Of a stretch of 64,000 nucleotides of DNA, positions 12,566-23,700 are shown one piece after another. Each line of letters begins with the position of its first letter. Position 1 is the stretch's first letter. The DNA lies in assembly GCA_019188255.1 (NCBI GenBank), contig JAETXT010000007.1:4712001-4776000 (forward strand). The letters run 5' to 3'. The DNA is from Verticillium longisporum (Eukaryota; Ascomycota; Sordariomycetes; Glomerellales; Plectosphaerellaceae). Position numbers and translations under genes: made by a program. The notes beneath the pieces were generated by a model. It saw only the letters and a list, made by a program, of their open reading frames with translations, was not told the origin of the DNA and made no database searches.

Positions 12566-15500
12566 TTAGTATGCGCCCTTCCTCTCGCGCCACTTTGGCT
12601 GGGGTGCAGGCTCGACGGGTCCAAAACCTGTAGCACTGACCATGCCGACCTCCCACTTGAGACCTTCGATCCTGGCGCCTCCCTCCTCCATGGCCCAGAG
12701 CGAGATGGCGAGGTGGTTGGAGCCCTGGAAGTTGAGGATGCCCTCGGGAACAGGGAAACGAGTCTGAGGGCCCACGTGGTGAACAAACTTGCCAAACTGG
12801 TAGCCGTTGACGAAGAGCTGTGCGCGGTAGGCAACATCGCTGGTGTTTCCAAAGGTGAGCGAGAGCGGGATGTCATATCCAGTAGGGAGATCAAGATCAA
12901 AGGTTGCGGAGTAGAAAGCAATGCCGGGCTCCTTGATGCCTTCAGTCGGACCCTTGCTGTCATCCCAGCTATCCGAAGGTGGCTGAGGCCAGTGGTAGCC
13001 CTGACGTTCAGCAAACAGGCCACCCTCGTTCAACGGACCCCTGTCATCATCCGCATAGTCTTCACCGCCGAGGTTGCCGGTGATCTTCCAGGCAATGTCA
13101 GACTGCTTGTGGCCAGACAGCGCGTAGTTCAGGATACCACGGGGTTCTTCTGCTGTTCTTCCGCAACGACCCAGTTGCCGTTCATGCCCATGTGGTCGAC
13201 GACGACGGTGATGATGTACTCCTCGCCTTCAGTGAGCTTGGGGAGATCAAAGGTGCTGTTGTGAGCGGGGGCGACGGCGTTGCCGACCCAAGAGCCAATG
13301 AACTGGTCGTTGAGCCAAACTGAAGTACCATACGCGTTGCCGCCTTGCGTGGTCAGGTCAAGAGCGTTGCCGCCGCTGGCCTCCTCGCCGTTGGCAGTGA
13401 AGCGTCCGCGGAAGAGAAGGGATCCGGTGTGGAAGCCATAGTCGCCGCCATACAAACTCTTGGGAGTGTCCAGGGGTTGGCAATGTTCAAGGTGTCTCTG
13501 TCAGCGTCCAGCCAAGCGTCGTCGGAGTAGTCGGACTGAATCTCGGGCAGGCTGTCGAGGTACTTCCACTTCAGGCGGCTGAGGCAGGGCAGCTTGATGT
13601 CGGGTGTCTTAAACTCGATCACGGCAGACACGACACCCGAGTCATCTTGCTCAAAGTCGAGAGCCTTTCCGTTGAACTCAAGAGCCTTCAACGAGGTGGG
13701 GGCGCCGCCGATGACCTCAATAGGGGTTGTAGCGTTGACGTCACCAACAAAGCTGAGCGAGGATCCGTCAATCGAGACGGTACGGACGAGGTAGCCAGCC
13801 TTGACGATGACATCCGCGGTCCCAAGGTCAGCCTCGGTCGGGGGAACCCAGTAGTTGTATGCCTCATTTCGGTCTATTGCATGTTAGCGGGGTCGAGGGG
13901 AGGAGTACTGGGAGAACCAACTCAAGATGTAGACGTAGAGGTCCTTGTGCACTCGGACGACCTTGCGATCCTCCGTGACTTCCCAGTTTAGGATCGTGTA
14001 GCCATCCTTCTGGTCGGTTTCAACATCAGATCCTTCAATGACTTCGGCATCCCCCTTGCCCTCGACAGCTAGCTCGTGGTGCTCGTTGGGACCGCCATAC
14101 ACAACCAGAACAGTCTTGTCCTTGTATTGCTTCCTGTGTATTGTCAGAAAGGCTCGGATTTGTTCGAGAAGATTGTTAAGCTTACCAGGTGAAGATTTCA
14201 GCGGTAGAATAAACGAGAGTCTTGTCACCGACGGCGTAATCGCTGACGTGGATCTTGGAATCCCTCCTGGTCAAAAACAGGCTCTCACTAAGCTGAGGAA
14301 CGGTGAGGTTTCCATATTCAACAGTGTCCACGGTGAGCTTGTAAGCCACAGTCTCCAGCGAGCTGTACTGTGTGTGCCTAAGGTGGCTGGTCAGCTTTGA
14401 TCGAGAGCACCGAGTGTTACTTGCCAACGTACCTGGTGAAGTAGAATTTTGTGGTGTTCGTCGTCGCAGGAGTGACAGTGATGGCGGCATTGTCCGTCCA
14501 GTCGAGAGAGGCAAAGTGGCGTTCAGCCTCGAGATAAGCCGGCGAGACGTGGAAGAAGTTCGCCTGCAGCTTTGACTCGCTGTACTTCTCGCGGTTGACA
14601 AGACGCTCCTCTGTGATCTGAGCGCCGTAGTCATAGGAGGTGTAGCCGTCAGAGTGACCAAGGTTGCCCCAGTTTGTTCCGCCCCAGGTCTATTGGCTGT
14701 CAGGAGTGATCCTTGGATTCATAAGGGACTGCATACCATGTAGACGTTGAAAAGTGTCGCTCCAGCAGCGTAGGCATGCTTGAACAGCACACGCTCGAAT
14801 TCGTGGTTCAGCAGACCAGCACAGCTTTCGAAACCAGCACCGCCCCAAGGCTGGAAGCCACCACCTTGGAACTTTGAGGCGTCAGTATCAGAGTCTGGTT
14901 TCGCAGATGCTGCTTGGGCGACAACGTACCTCGACTATCGTGAACGGGGTGTTGGGGAGATTTCCCGGTGACGCTGAAGCCAGTCTGTAGGCAGGCCCTG
15001 AGCAGGCCACTGGTTCGGGTTCCAGCAGTCGAACCCGAGTGGGTAGGAGTCGAAACCGTAGATGTCAACGCTAGCAGGAGTTGTAGGCGTGACGCCGCCT
15101 AGTTTCCATGCCTCGTTGTTGACGTAGGGGACAACGACACCCACGCTGCGGAACTGGTTGTCGACGTAGTTCCAGTAGTCGAAATCAGGGAATGGGTATG
15201 GCTCGACGGCGAACATGTACTCGTTTTCCATCTGAAACAGGATCACCGGGCCACCGTTGGTGATTTGGGCATCGGCAATGATGCGGCCAATCTCTGAAGT
15301 GTAGCTGTGCAGGTCAGTAACTGCGCAGATACGTCTCATGGCAGCGTCACACTGTGCTTACTTGTCGGTCGCCTTCAGGTAAGCCTCATCGCTCGTCCTC
15401 AGTGCTCCTTGAACCCGCTGGAGCCAGCCAGGGAAGCCTCCGCCGGTAACTTCAGCGTTGACGTAGGGTCCGGGCCGCTGCAATGAGTTAGGTCGGCTGT

Positions 15501-16097
15501 TTCCCTCTTGCAGCAGTTGTGCCAGAGCTTGAACGTACGGCAAAGAGATAGAGGCCAGCCTTTTGGGCGGCCTCGAAGAGGGGCTCCAGAGAAAAGATGC
15601 CTTCAGCGCGGACCTCGCCAGGCTTTGCCTCGACGAGGCCCCAGTTGACGTAGAACGAAACGCAGTTGTAGCCCATAGCCTTGATCTTCTGCAGGATGTC
15701 AAGCCACAGACTGGGAACTGGCATTCTTCATCTATTGTTAGTGTATCCTGGTCCCAGCAGAAGAGACACAGCCCATACCTGAAAGCGTGGAACTCAGCGC
15801 TGAAGAGCATCAGCCTCTCGCCGTTGATCAAGACGCTGTTGCCATCATAGGTGACCTGTGAAAGAGTCAGTATCAGATACGCTGAGTACAAGACATTCTC
15901 AACGCTGAAGCAGGCGCGAAGTTCAGGTAGCTGAACGTAGCGGTCTCTTGGGGTATACGACCCATTCCGACTATACTCACAATCTTCTGTTGTCTCTCAT
16001 GGAGGCTTTGAATGCCCGCATCCGCGGCAACTGCACTGACTCCTGAGAGCCATGTGGAGGCCAGCAAAGGCAAGATCTGGAGACGTGACAGTAGCAT
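12566..16097 (-). CDS. Secreted GH35 beta-galactosidase, frame broken at three C-runs
   Basis: Ten exons: 16097-15981, 15855-15779, 15725-15539, 15477-15362, 15304-14930, 14871-14737, 14689-14433, 14377-14186, 14133-13922 and 13873-12566. The N-terminus is a signal peptide ([16 protein letters not shown]). The acid/base Glu lies in FQMENEY (near 194) and the nucleophile Glu in FTIVE|FQGGG (near 291), as in fungal lactases of about 1000 residues. The frame is broken three times, each by one missing base: at the C4 run 14954-14957, at CCC 13462-13464 and at C4 13141-13144. Adding one base at each gives exactly 992 codons with every exon in phase, so the structure is secure. Exon 3 uses an AAG acceptor, needed to keep the RMPVPSLW block. 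An in-frame upstream ATG at 16133 is possible but would mask the signal peptide. It hydrolyses terminal beta-galactosides outside the cell. Confidence 0.85.
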
Positions 16098-17875
16098 TGT
16101 TGCGAAGCTCTGCACAATGATCTTGAATCGCAAGTCGACAGACAGACAATGTGATCGACATCCCCTTCGATGCTGCCCCGTGCAAGCTGGGCGACGGGAT
16201 CTATTTCATTCCAAAACACCCCATTTTCCCACACGGCGCATTGCAACCCGTCGGGATGCTACCATGTCCATGCAAGTCGTGGCGTAGCGGCGGAATTGGC
16301 AGGCCGAGAATGGCTCGTCGATCTCAGGCACAGTCCATCGCCATCTGTTCTGGTCGGTCCTGCAGATCGACATGGATTCCCCTCATCCCCCCCCGAGAGG
16401 GGAAATCAAGTCGACGGGGGCAGGGGAGTCAGGATCAGTGGCACGACATGCGCCATGATGTAGGTCGCGCGAGCCTCTGCCAACGAAAAACAACTGACGT
16501 CGGGAGCCGCGGAGAGCTCCCTAATCGGCCTCCCTCCGTCGGCGTCGGATATTTGGCTTTGAAAAAGACGCGGGGAGCATCCTTGTCGCGGGCCGGTCGA
16601 CCGGCGCATTGCCCCTCTTGCTGCTGGGTTGTCATAGAACCCGTCCATACAAGACCTGGTGGCACTGCTGGATGCATGTAAGTGAAGGGAGCGGGGAACT
16701 CTAATGGCTCCTCGTACAAGTTTTCCGACCTGGTCGCCAGGGGAGGACGACAGGACATGATTTTGATCTGGTGGTGCGTATGAAGCAATCGAACGGCCCG
16801 ATTTCCAGCAGTTGAGATGTTTGCCCGTCATTCGACTTTAGCCGCTTTCAGGAAATTGGTGCCAAGTTGGTGAGTATAGGACGACCTGAGGATGGGCGTC
16901 ATTGCAAGCGAGTTTGCTGCATGGACTTGCTCTACGGTCCTGAACTGAAAATTGCGAGGACTTGTGAATTGGAGTCTGGCAGCTGCGTATCATTATCAAT
17001 GGTGGCCTAGCACTTATTCGGCCTTTTCGAAGTGCTCTGGAACAGAAGCTCAAGGGGTCAGCAGTGCTACTGATCAGTGACTTGTATCCTGCGCCGACTT
17101 TGACTATTGCTTGCTCAGGCTGCTGGCCATCTTCGCGCTGCCATCAGGAACAAGGGCCAATTTCAACCTTTGTGTATCAATCTAATTATAGGTCAGTACT
17201 ACGACGAGGAAAAGATCGAGAATCGCAGGAGATCAAACACCCACTGGCTGGCTCCGCCTTAGGCTGGGTGGTGAACCGAGCCAGAAAAGAGGCCGGACCC
17301 AGGAGGGAACAACCAGGAGACGCTTGAGGCTGTTTTATTATTGTTAGTAAAAGATCAAACTCAGAGAGTTCACCTCCTGTGATATGTACCTTCTTCCTCC
17401 GCAGCCAGTGAAAGGGACTCGATGGGCACTGAAGCCATAGGAATACCCATGTGCTGCTCCGCGGCTGGGCTACTCAAGCGAACGTCGGATTACAAGGACA
17501 CAAAAACCCCTAGAATCTGATCGCAAAGCAACCAAGGACGAGGGATATGCGTATCACGAGTCGCTAGGTGAAAGCAGAGTGAAGGCATCGCCATTGCCGA
17601 GATCCACTCAAAACGCGGTTTCGCGTGGTGTTGTTCTGGGCCACAGCGCCACAGATACAGTGCTTGAACCACTGGCAACTGCCAATGCACGGTGTCAAAG
17701 CCACTGGAAGAGATGAACCTCCCTGATCCCTCCATCTGATGATCTTCTCAATACCTTGCACCTCCACACAACACCTGTTTGCTGAACGCTAGAGCCCGAT
17801 CACGCAACTTCGGTCATCGGAGGGCTGAAGAACTGTCCCTCACTTGTGCTGTACAGGAACAAGCTCTTCGCAAGC
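16098..17875. other. Divergent intergenic region, GH35 and kinase genes
   Basis: About 1.8 kb between divergent genes. It contains C8 followed by a GAGAGGGG block near 16390 and G/C-rich patches, but no coding region that I can support. Confidence 0.6.
16837..16843 (-). promoter_or_regulatory. Possible XlnR/Xyr1 site GGCTAAA
   Basis: One GGCTAAA on the minus strand about 740 bp upstream of the GH35 start. This is the core bound by XlnR, the activator of plant cell-wall hydrolases. A 7-mer can occur by chance. Confidence 0.25.
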
Positions 17876-19169
17876 ATGGCGGCCGATGAGCCAGACTGGC
17901 GGCCCACTGTCTCTGCGAGCGATCGCTTCGAGAACATACAAAACATGTCAGCCAAAAGATCCTCAATCAGGCTCAAAGCCGCCACATGTGGCATCTTTTC
18001 TGACTGATTGGCAGCAAATACGCATTGGAGGGAGCAAATCCTGAGGTTACAGCGACCGCACAATCCGAGGCCTTTGCTCTCGAGAACCAAGCTTTCAGGG
18101 ATAGCGCCAGCCGGGTAAGGTCTTCTGCGTACGTTGCATCGGCAGAAAACCTGCTGTTAATAACAGTCTTGAAGCACAGAAACAATATGAAGACGCCTGC
18201 CGTTTGGTCCGAGATGTCGCACCCCCGCTAGCCGAGTCTGCGGACTCTGGCGAGGATCATCCGTCCGAGGTAGGAATTGCCATTGGGCCTTACGAGAACT
18301 GCATGCCAGTTGCAGAAGGCGTGACATCGGAGGTCTTTCGCTGTAAAGATCGAGCCTTGAAGGTGATTGTCGAAACGCGCAATATTGAGCCACACAACCC
18401 ACAGCGCGAGGCCAAAATTCTCGCCCTTCTCAAACGGCCATGTATCCCTTTACTCGAGACTTTCCGAGACCACGACCAGCGCTTCGTTCTGGTATTTCCA
18501 TACATGCCACTCACTCTAGCCGATGTGCTTGAACAAGAGCCATTGCCGGCGAACCGCCTTCGGAGCATTTTCACAGATGTGTTCACCGCCTTGAGGGACA
18601 TACACGCACAGGGCATCATTCACCGCGACATCAAACCAGCGGCCATTCTCCTACAGAATCCCGAGGGACCAGCACTGCTCTCTGACTTTGGCACCGCATG
18701 GCACCCGAACATGTCGATTATATCTGAGCCCGCAGATAACAAGATTCTCGACATTGGCACGGGTCCATACCGTGCTCCAGAGTGTCTCTTCGGCGACAAG
18801 TCTTATGGAACCGGTGTTGACATTTGGGCCACAGGCACCATGCTTGCCGAAGCCTGTCGCTATCCACCCATACCCCTGTTTGAGTCACGGCCAACACACG
18901 AGGATGGCAACCAACTGGGGTTGATCTTGAGCATCTTCAAAACACTCGGAACGCCCACGAAAGAGACATGGCCAGAGGCCGCTACATATAAGACGCCGCC
19001 TTTTGAAATGTACAGAACGATCGAGGGGAAGGCTTGGGAGGACATCCTGCCGGCCATCGACCCTGGCATCCGAGACTTAGTCGCCAGCATGGTTCGATTC
19101 GACTCAAGAAGGATAACTGCTGAAGAGGTGCGGTTTCTCCTGCCAACTATCATTCTGCTCATGGTCTAA
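17876..19169 (+). CDS. Csk1/CDK-like protein kinase with altered catalytic loop (386 aa)
   Basis: Three exons: 17876-17946, 18015-18114 and 18180-19169. Kinase landmarks are in order: catalytic Lys in RALKVIV (residue 118), helix-C Glu in REAKIL (134), HRDIKPAAILL (205-215), DFGTAW (226) and YRAPECLFG (256-258), then the CMGC-like WATGTMLAE and an ILSIFKTLGTP segment typical of CDKs. The closest described group known to me is the fungal Csk1/CAK-like kinases that phosphorylate CDKs; this assignment is tentative. Two oddities stand out. The Asn of HRDxKxxN, which coordinates Mg, is Ala. The glycine loop (VAEGVTSEVF) keeps only one of three Gly. The first two exons were chosen because their splice sites (GTCAGC, GTAAGG; CTGAC branch) join a coherent frame (SASR|KQYEDACRL). 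The C-terminus is short and hydrophobic. Confidence 0.8.
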
Positions 19170-19644
19170 CAGTGTAAAGGCCTTGCTTCACAACTTCATG
19201 ACTGGACAGACTGGCTGATTGAACCTGACCTCCCATTTCTGCTACTCTCCCGTAGATGACTTCTCCATATGCTGGGTCACGTTGGCAGAAACCTCGGCAA
19301 AACAGCAAAGCTAGAGAGTCAACATTTCGGGTAGAGAGACCGTCCAGCGGGCATCAAATCGAGTACTACAGACGAATAAGCAACAAGGTGAAGGAGTTCT
19401 CAGCCCTGAAAGGACTACATTCCACGGGCCAAGGTCTCCTTTACCATCGTTCTTTGTTCCCGACTAGCTGTCGTGTCATCGTAGACTCCTTTACTCTTAG
19501 CTGCGATGCATCCTATGACAAAGAAACCCATGGATAGCATATCAGTCTCCATCCAAGTCAATTCCTCCGTCAGCACAGGTTACGCTCACATATACCCACA
19601 TACAATCACTTTGTTAGAACAACAACCACAAGAGCCTCGTCAGG
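19170..19644. other. Intergenic, kinase 3' flank and next promoter
   Basis: About 475 bp between two plus-strand genes. I see no coding or RNA feature. Confidence 0.55.
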
Positions 19645-20478
19645 ATGTATCCCGGCGCGACTCTCAATGCATTCATGGCCCGCGGCAAGCCGAAAGGCCA
19701 CGGCATCAACATCAAGCCCCAGTCCACAGACCGGCTCCTCGCCATAACCAATGCCCTCCCCGACGAAACGGTCGAGACGGCCGCCCAGGCGATCCTGCGC
19801 GAGCGAGCCCTCGACACGTCCGTTCCGTACAACGAGCGCGTTCAGATGCTCCGAGACGAAGGCATGTCCAACCGCCAGATCCAGGCCATGATCAACCCGC
19901 ACGCCATCGCCGACCTCAACGACAAGCACCCCGGCGGGCGCACGCTGCACCATTGCCCGAAGAAGAAACACGGCATGGACCAGGCGCGGTGCATCAAGGA
20001 CGGCTGCATCATCGAGTGCCCCAAGTGCGGCGCCTACATCTCCGCCGGGTTCGGGTCCAGGTGCAGAGGCTGCGAGACGAGGGAGTTTACGAAGCAGAGA
20101 GAGGAGCAGGATGCCGCGCGTGCCGAGAAGGAGAGGCAAAAGGCGGAGGAAGAGCAGAGGGAGAAGGCTGCGGGCCTCACGGGTCGTAAGAAGGACAAGC
20201 CCAGGTGGAGTGACCATAAGCGTGAGTTTCAGGCGCATGCGAGAATGGCTCGCGTCGTTGCCGGTCGTGTCAGCAAGAAGCGGAAGGGCAAAGAACCTCA
20301 CGCAGATGCTGCATGGAGACCGCTGCTCGCTGAAACTTCTGGCGCGGACGACGACGGCGATGATGACATGGAGTACGAAATGGAGGAGATGGGTCGGATG
20401 GATCCCGAGCGACGCAGGCTGTGCGAGACTGTGATCGCGTCTTGGCTCATTGAGCACCATCGAGACCTCCTCTTCTAA
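19645..20478 (+). CDS. Cys-rich, putative zinc-binding protein of unknown function (277 aa)
   Basis: Single exon starting MYPGATLNAFMARGKPKGHG. The first 110 residues include a helix-turn-helix-like stretch (YNERVQMLRDEGMSNRQIQA) that could recognise DNA. It is followed by a compact cluster HHCPKKKHGMDQARC, GCIIECPKCGAYIS and CRGCETREF (about residues 110-155), whose paired Cys/His residues suggest one or two zinc sites. The C-terminal half is charged and helical with basic stretches (KKDKPRWSDHKRE, SKKRKGKE) that may be nuclear localisation signals, then an acidic run. I do not recognise the family; DNA or RNA binding is an inference from composition. The gene is convergent with listerin, 296 bp away. 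Confidence 0.75.
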   Translation: MYPGATLNAFMARGKPKGHGINIKPQSTDRLLAITNALPDETVETAAQAILRERALDTSVPYNERVQMLRDEGMSNRQIQAMINPHAIADLNDKHPGGRTLHHCPKKKHGMDQARCIKDGCIIECPKCGAYISAGFGSRCRGCETREFTKQREEQDAARAEKERQKAEEEQREKAAGLTGRKKDKPRWSDHKREFQAHARMARVVAGRVSKKRKGKEPHADAAWRPLLAETSGADDDGDDDMEYEMEEMGRMDPERRRLCETVIASWLIEHHRDLLF

Positions 20479-20774
20479 GTCGACTCTTGTAAGACGACCT
20501 TCGTAGCATGTGCCATTATCAATCGTTGGAGTCTCGCGACAGCCAGAATCTCGCAACAGCCAGAATCTCGGTGATAATAGAGTTAGTGTCTATTCTTCGA
20601 ATGCTTCATACCACCACGCCCATGCAATGACAGCTGCAACTCTATAGACTGGTTCTTCAGGACCGCTCCAGCACGAAGTACCCAATTGCTTGGCCTCTGA
20701 CCTTTAATGGGTCAACCCTTGCGTCTTGTTTTGTTTGTTGTGTCTCAGGCTCTTAGGCTGTGATACTCATTACT

Positions 20775-23700
20775 TTACGCAGCTGCTGCCCTCCTCGTCT
20801 TCACATCCGAGCCAAGATAGTCGATCGGGTTACGACACAGAGGGCATGTGTTCTGGTTGCTGCTCTCGAACCTCTTGTACAGGCAGGTTCGGTAGATGAG
20901 GTTTTTGCGGGTCGAACATTTCTTATCCGGCATCTTCTTATCCGTTGAGATGATGGAGTAGCAAATGGCGCACTCGCTCTGACCCTTGAGGGCGCCGACA
21001 ATGTTGCGACGGAAGGTGGTGAGGCCGTCAATGATGCTGCCGTTCTGCCGGGGTGTCAGTAACGTGCTATTCTCCAGAGCGCGGGATCGTGATGCAAGGG
21101 GCGAAGAAAACTTACCGAGAAAGTAATGACACCCTGAGTCGTCATCAACCAGCTCTGCCACTTGCGCTCATTGACCGCAACTCTGTTGAGTCCGACGACG
21201 TTGACGCCTTGAAGAGGGTAGCCCGCCGGGTCTCGAACGGCGAAGGACGCCAGTGACTCGTCGACTTCGTATCCAGCTGTGATTTCCTTGGCCGTCGGGC
21301 TTACCTTGACGACCAATTCGTTCTCATCTGCAGCCGGTGCTTCTTGCGACGATGCCCAGACGGCAACTTCGTCGAGGACCTCCGAGATGATCAAAGGTGA
21401 GAAGTATTTGATCATCCACGCCTCCACTGCAATCTTGGTCTGCTTCGAGCGGCACTCTATGTACCAGGCCCTGAAAAGACCAGGTATATACTTCAAAGTC
21501 AAATAATACAGGTGAACAAGGAGCCAGTGCAGATTCTTTTCCTCAGGCTCTGAATCGGCAACCTTGAGGTCGTAGGATCTGATCTGCTCGATTGTGAGTC
21601 CCTCGCGATCGAGATTTAAGGCGTGAGCGGCAGAGTGGCCGAGAACGTCAAACGTAAACTCCATCAGAGGGCCGACGTAATTTTCGGTCTTCAAGTGCTC
21701 AGTATAGTCGTTTCGAACCTTGAGAGATGCGGTGCTGTAGGCGTCGAAGACGAGGCACCATGTGAGGAGGTAAGACCGTATTGCGGTGGGAAACTGGGCG
21801 AGAACCTCGTCTGAATACTTTTCCAGGGTCGGCGCCTCTAGCAACAGAGAGAGCAGTTCATCAGGTAGACGCGCGTCTGTGATGATTATTAGTACCGATC
21901 AACCATCTTCAAGATAGTAATATAACATACCAGACTTCTCCAAAAGAACATCAATCGACAGCTGTTCTTGTTTGGCTGGCAATGACCGGTGAAGCACGCT
22001 GAAGGCAGCAGTTTGAATGTCGCGCGACTCGGAAGACACGAGACCATAGAGGTCTGAGAGGTCGGCAACATGCTTCAGTGGGATCTTCTCAACCTGGCGG
22101 CAGATGAGGCCGTCAATAATCTCTAGAGGCTGCGTGCTCTTCTCCCTCGGCATCTCAAGAAGCGTCAAGAGGGCACGCGATTTGTTCTCTGCGGCTTCCT
22201 GAATGGCGTCCACCAGGTCATCGTTAGGCTCAGAGATAGACTCGAGGGTATTCATCAGCCTCAGAGACGCATGGATGTAAGGAATGGCGTCCTCTAGATC
22301 ATCAGATGCAGCCTTAGACCAGAGCGTCGTGCAGAACTCAATCGTGCGCTCCCAGTGCGGTCCATATACGTCCTTTATGCTGGGAAGCAGCATGTGCAAC
22401 GCTCGACAAATCTCCGTCGACAAAGCTGGGGTTAAGCCAACCGGGTCGTCTAGCCAAGAGGTGATTTGACGGATTGCAAATACCAATCGATTGTTAGCGA
22501 CGGGTATCTCTCCGACACCAAATACTCGGGTGCAGGTGTTGAGGAGCACAAGCGTGGGCAAGGTCTTCTCGGATTGGGCTGAAAGTCCTGCTGCGTCGCT
22601 GATCAGGCGGTTGCAAAGCGTATTGACTAGCTTCGACGACTGCAGCACCTCCCCAAATCCGTCTAAGAGAGCAACAGCGCCGAGAATAGTCGTAGGTGAC
22701 GCCTTCACCGCGTCAAATTTGACAAGCACATCATCGACCGCTGAGGGTGGGCCATGATGATCTGTCAGAGTCCCGATAAGGTCATTCAGGGCTCTGGCGT
22801 TGTAGAGACCCAACGGCGTAAGGTCTCTTGTTTTTGTGGCCATCAATTCAACCAAGCCGTTGACCAATTCTGTGGTTCCTGCACTCGTTCCATGACTCCA
22901 TCCAGTCGCCTTCTCTGCAAGCTCGTTGATTGCGGTTCGCGAAGTCGAGACTAGGCTTTCCGCTGACGGCAAAGAATCCTTGTATGCTAGACTGGCCCAT
23001 AGTTTGTGAGTATCCTGCAACGTGATTTGATCCGAGGTCAGTTGAATTGAAACTGCAAGAAGCAAAAGAATCTTGGCATCGGACTTCTCCAGCAACCCCT
23101 GAAGATTAATCTGGGACGCCAGAAGCTGAGCAGTGTAGAGCGCCATGCGAGCCGGAATGGAGCGTCCTTCCCGGTCTCTTCGTATGCGCTTCTGCTCATC
23201 AGAGTCCTCAGGCTGGACCAGGAATTGAGCTCCTGCAATATTGCTCGTGATTGCCAGTGAAGGATCTACGTCGCTTTGGAGGAATGGTCGCAACTCTTGC
23301 ATCCATACAGTAGTGTTTGGGAGTAGATCTTTGATAGCGACATCGCCGCCCTCGGCGGCTTGGATAGCTTGGTCACATATTGTTTCGATACTATTATCAG
23401 TCAGTGATAAATATTTTTTCGGACCATAGACATAGAATACAACCTACCCAAGTGATTGGTGATTCGCATCCTCCAAGTTTCTGCGTATGATTGCCACTGC
23501 AGCTTGCTTCCCGCCTGACGGCTTGTCGATGAGAGATCGCAATGTGTTGGCGCGGGACGAGATGGTAGAATCGTCCAATTCAGCTAGGCCAAGCAAAGAT
23601 GTAATGAGAACCATGTGCGTTGTATCATCCCGTGAAAGTTGCGCAGGGTTGCGGCTGGCAATCATCTCGAGGGCTCGTACAGCGTTGTCGGTGTGTTGTT

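Noticed and set aside
16151..16681. 176-codon plus-strand ORF upstream of GH35
   Set aside because: Arg/Pro/Ser-rich translation of GC-rich promoter DNA without domain or splice support.
18015..18114. Starting the kinase at an internal codon of exon 3
   Set aside because: Upstream sequence has two well-formed introns and a coherent coding frame back to the ATG at 17876.
19606..20556. 316-codon minus-strand ORF over the Cys-rich gene
   Set aside because: Leu/Val-rich antisense translation without motifs; the plus frame has an organised Cys/His cluster.
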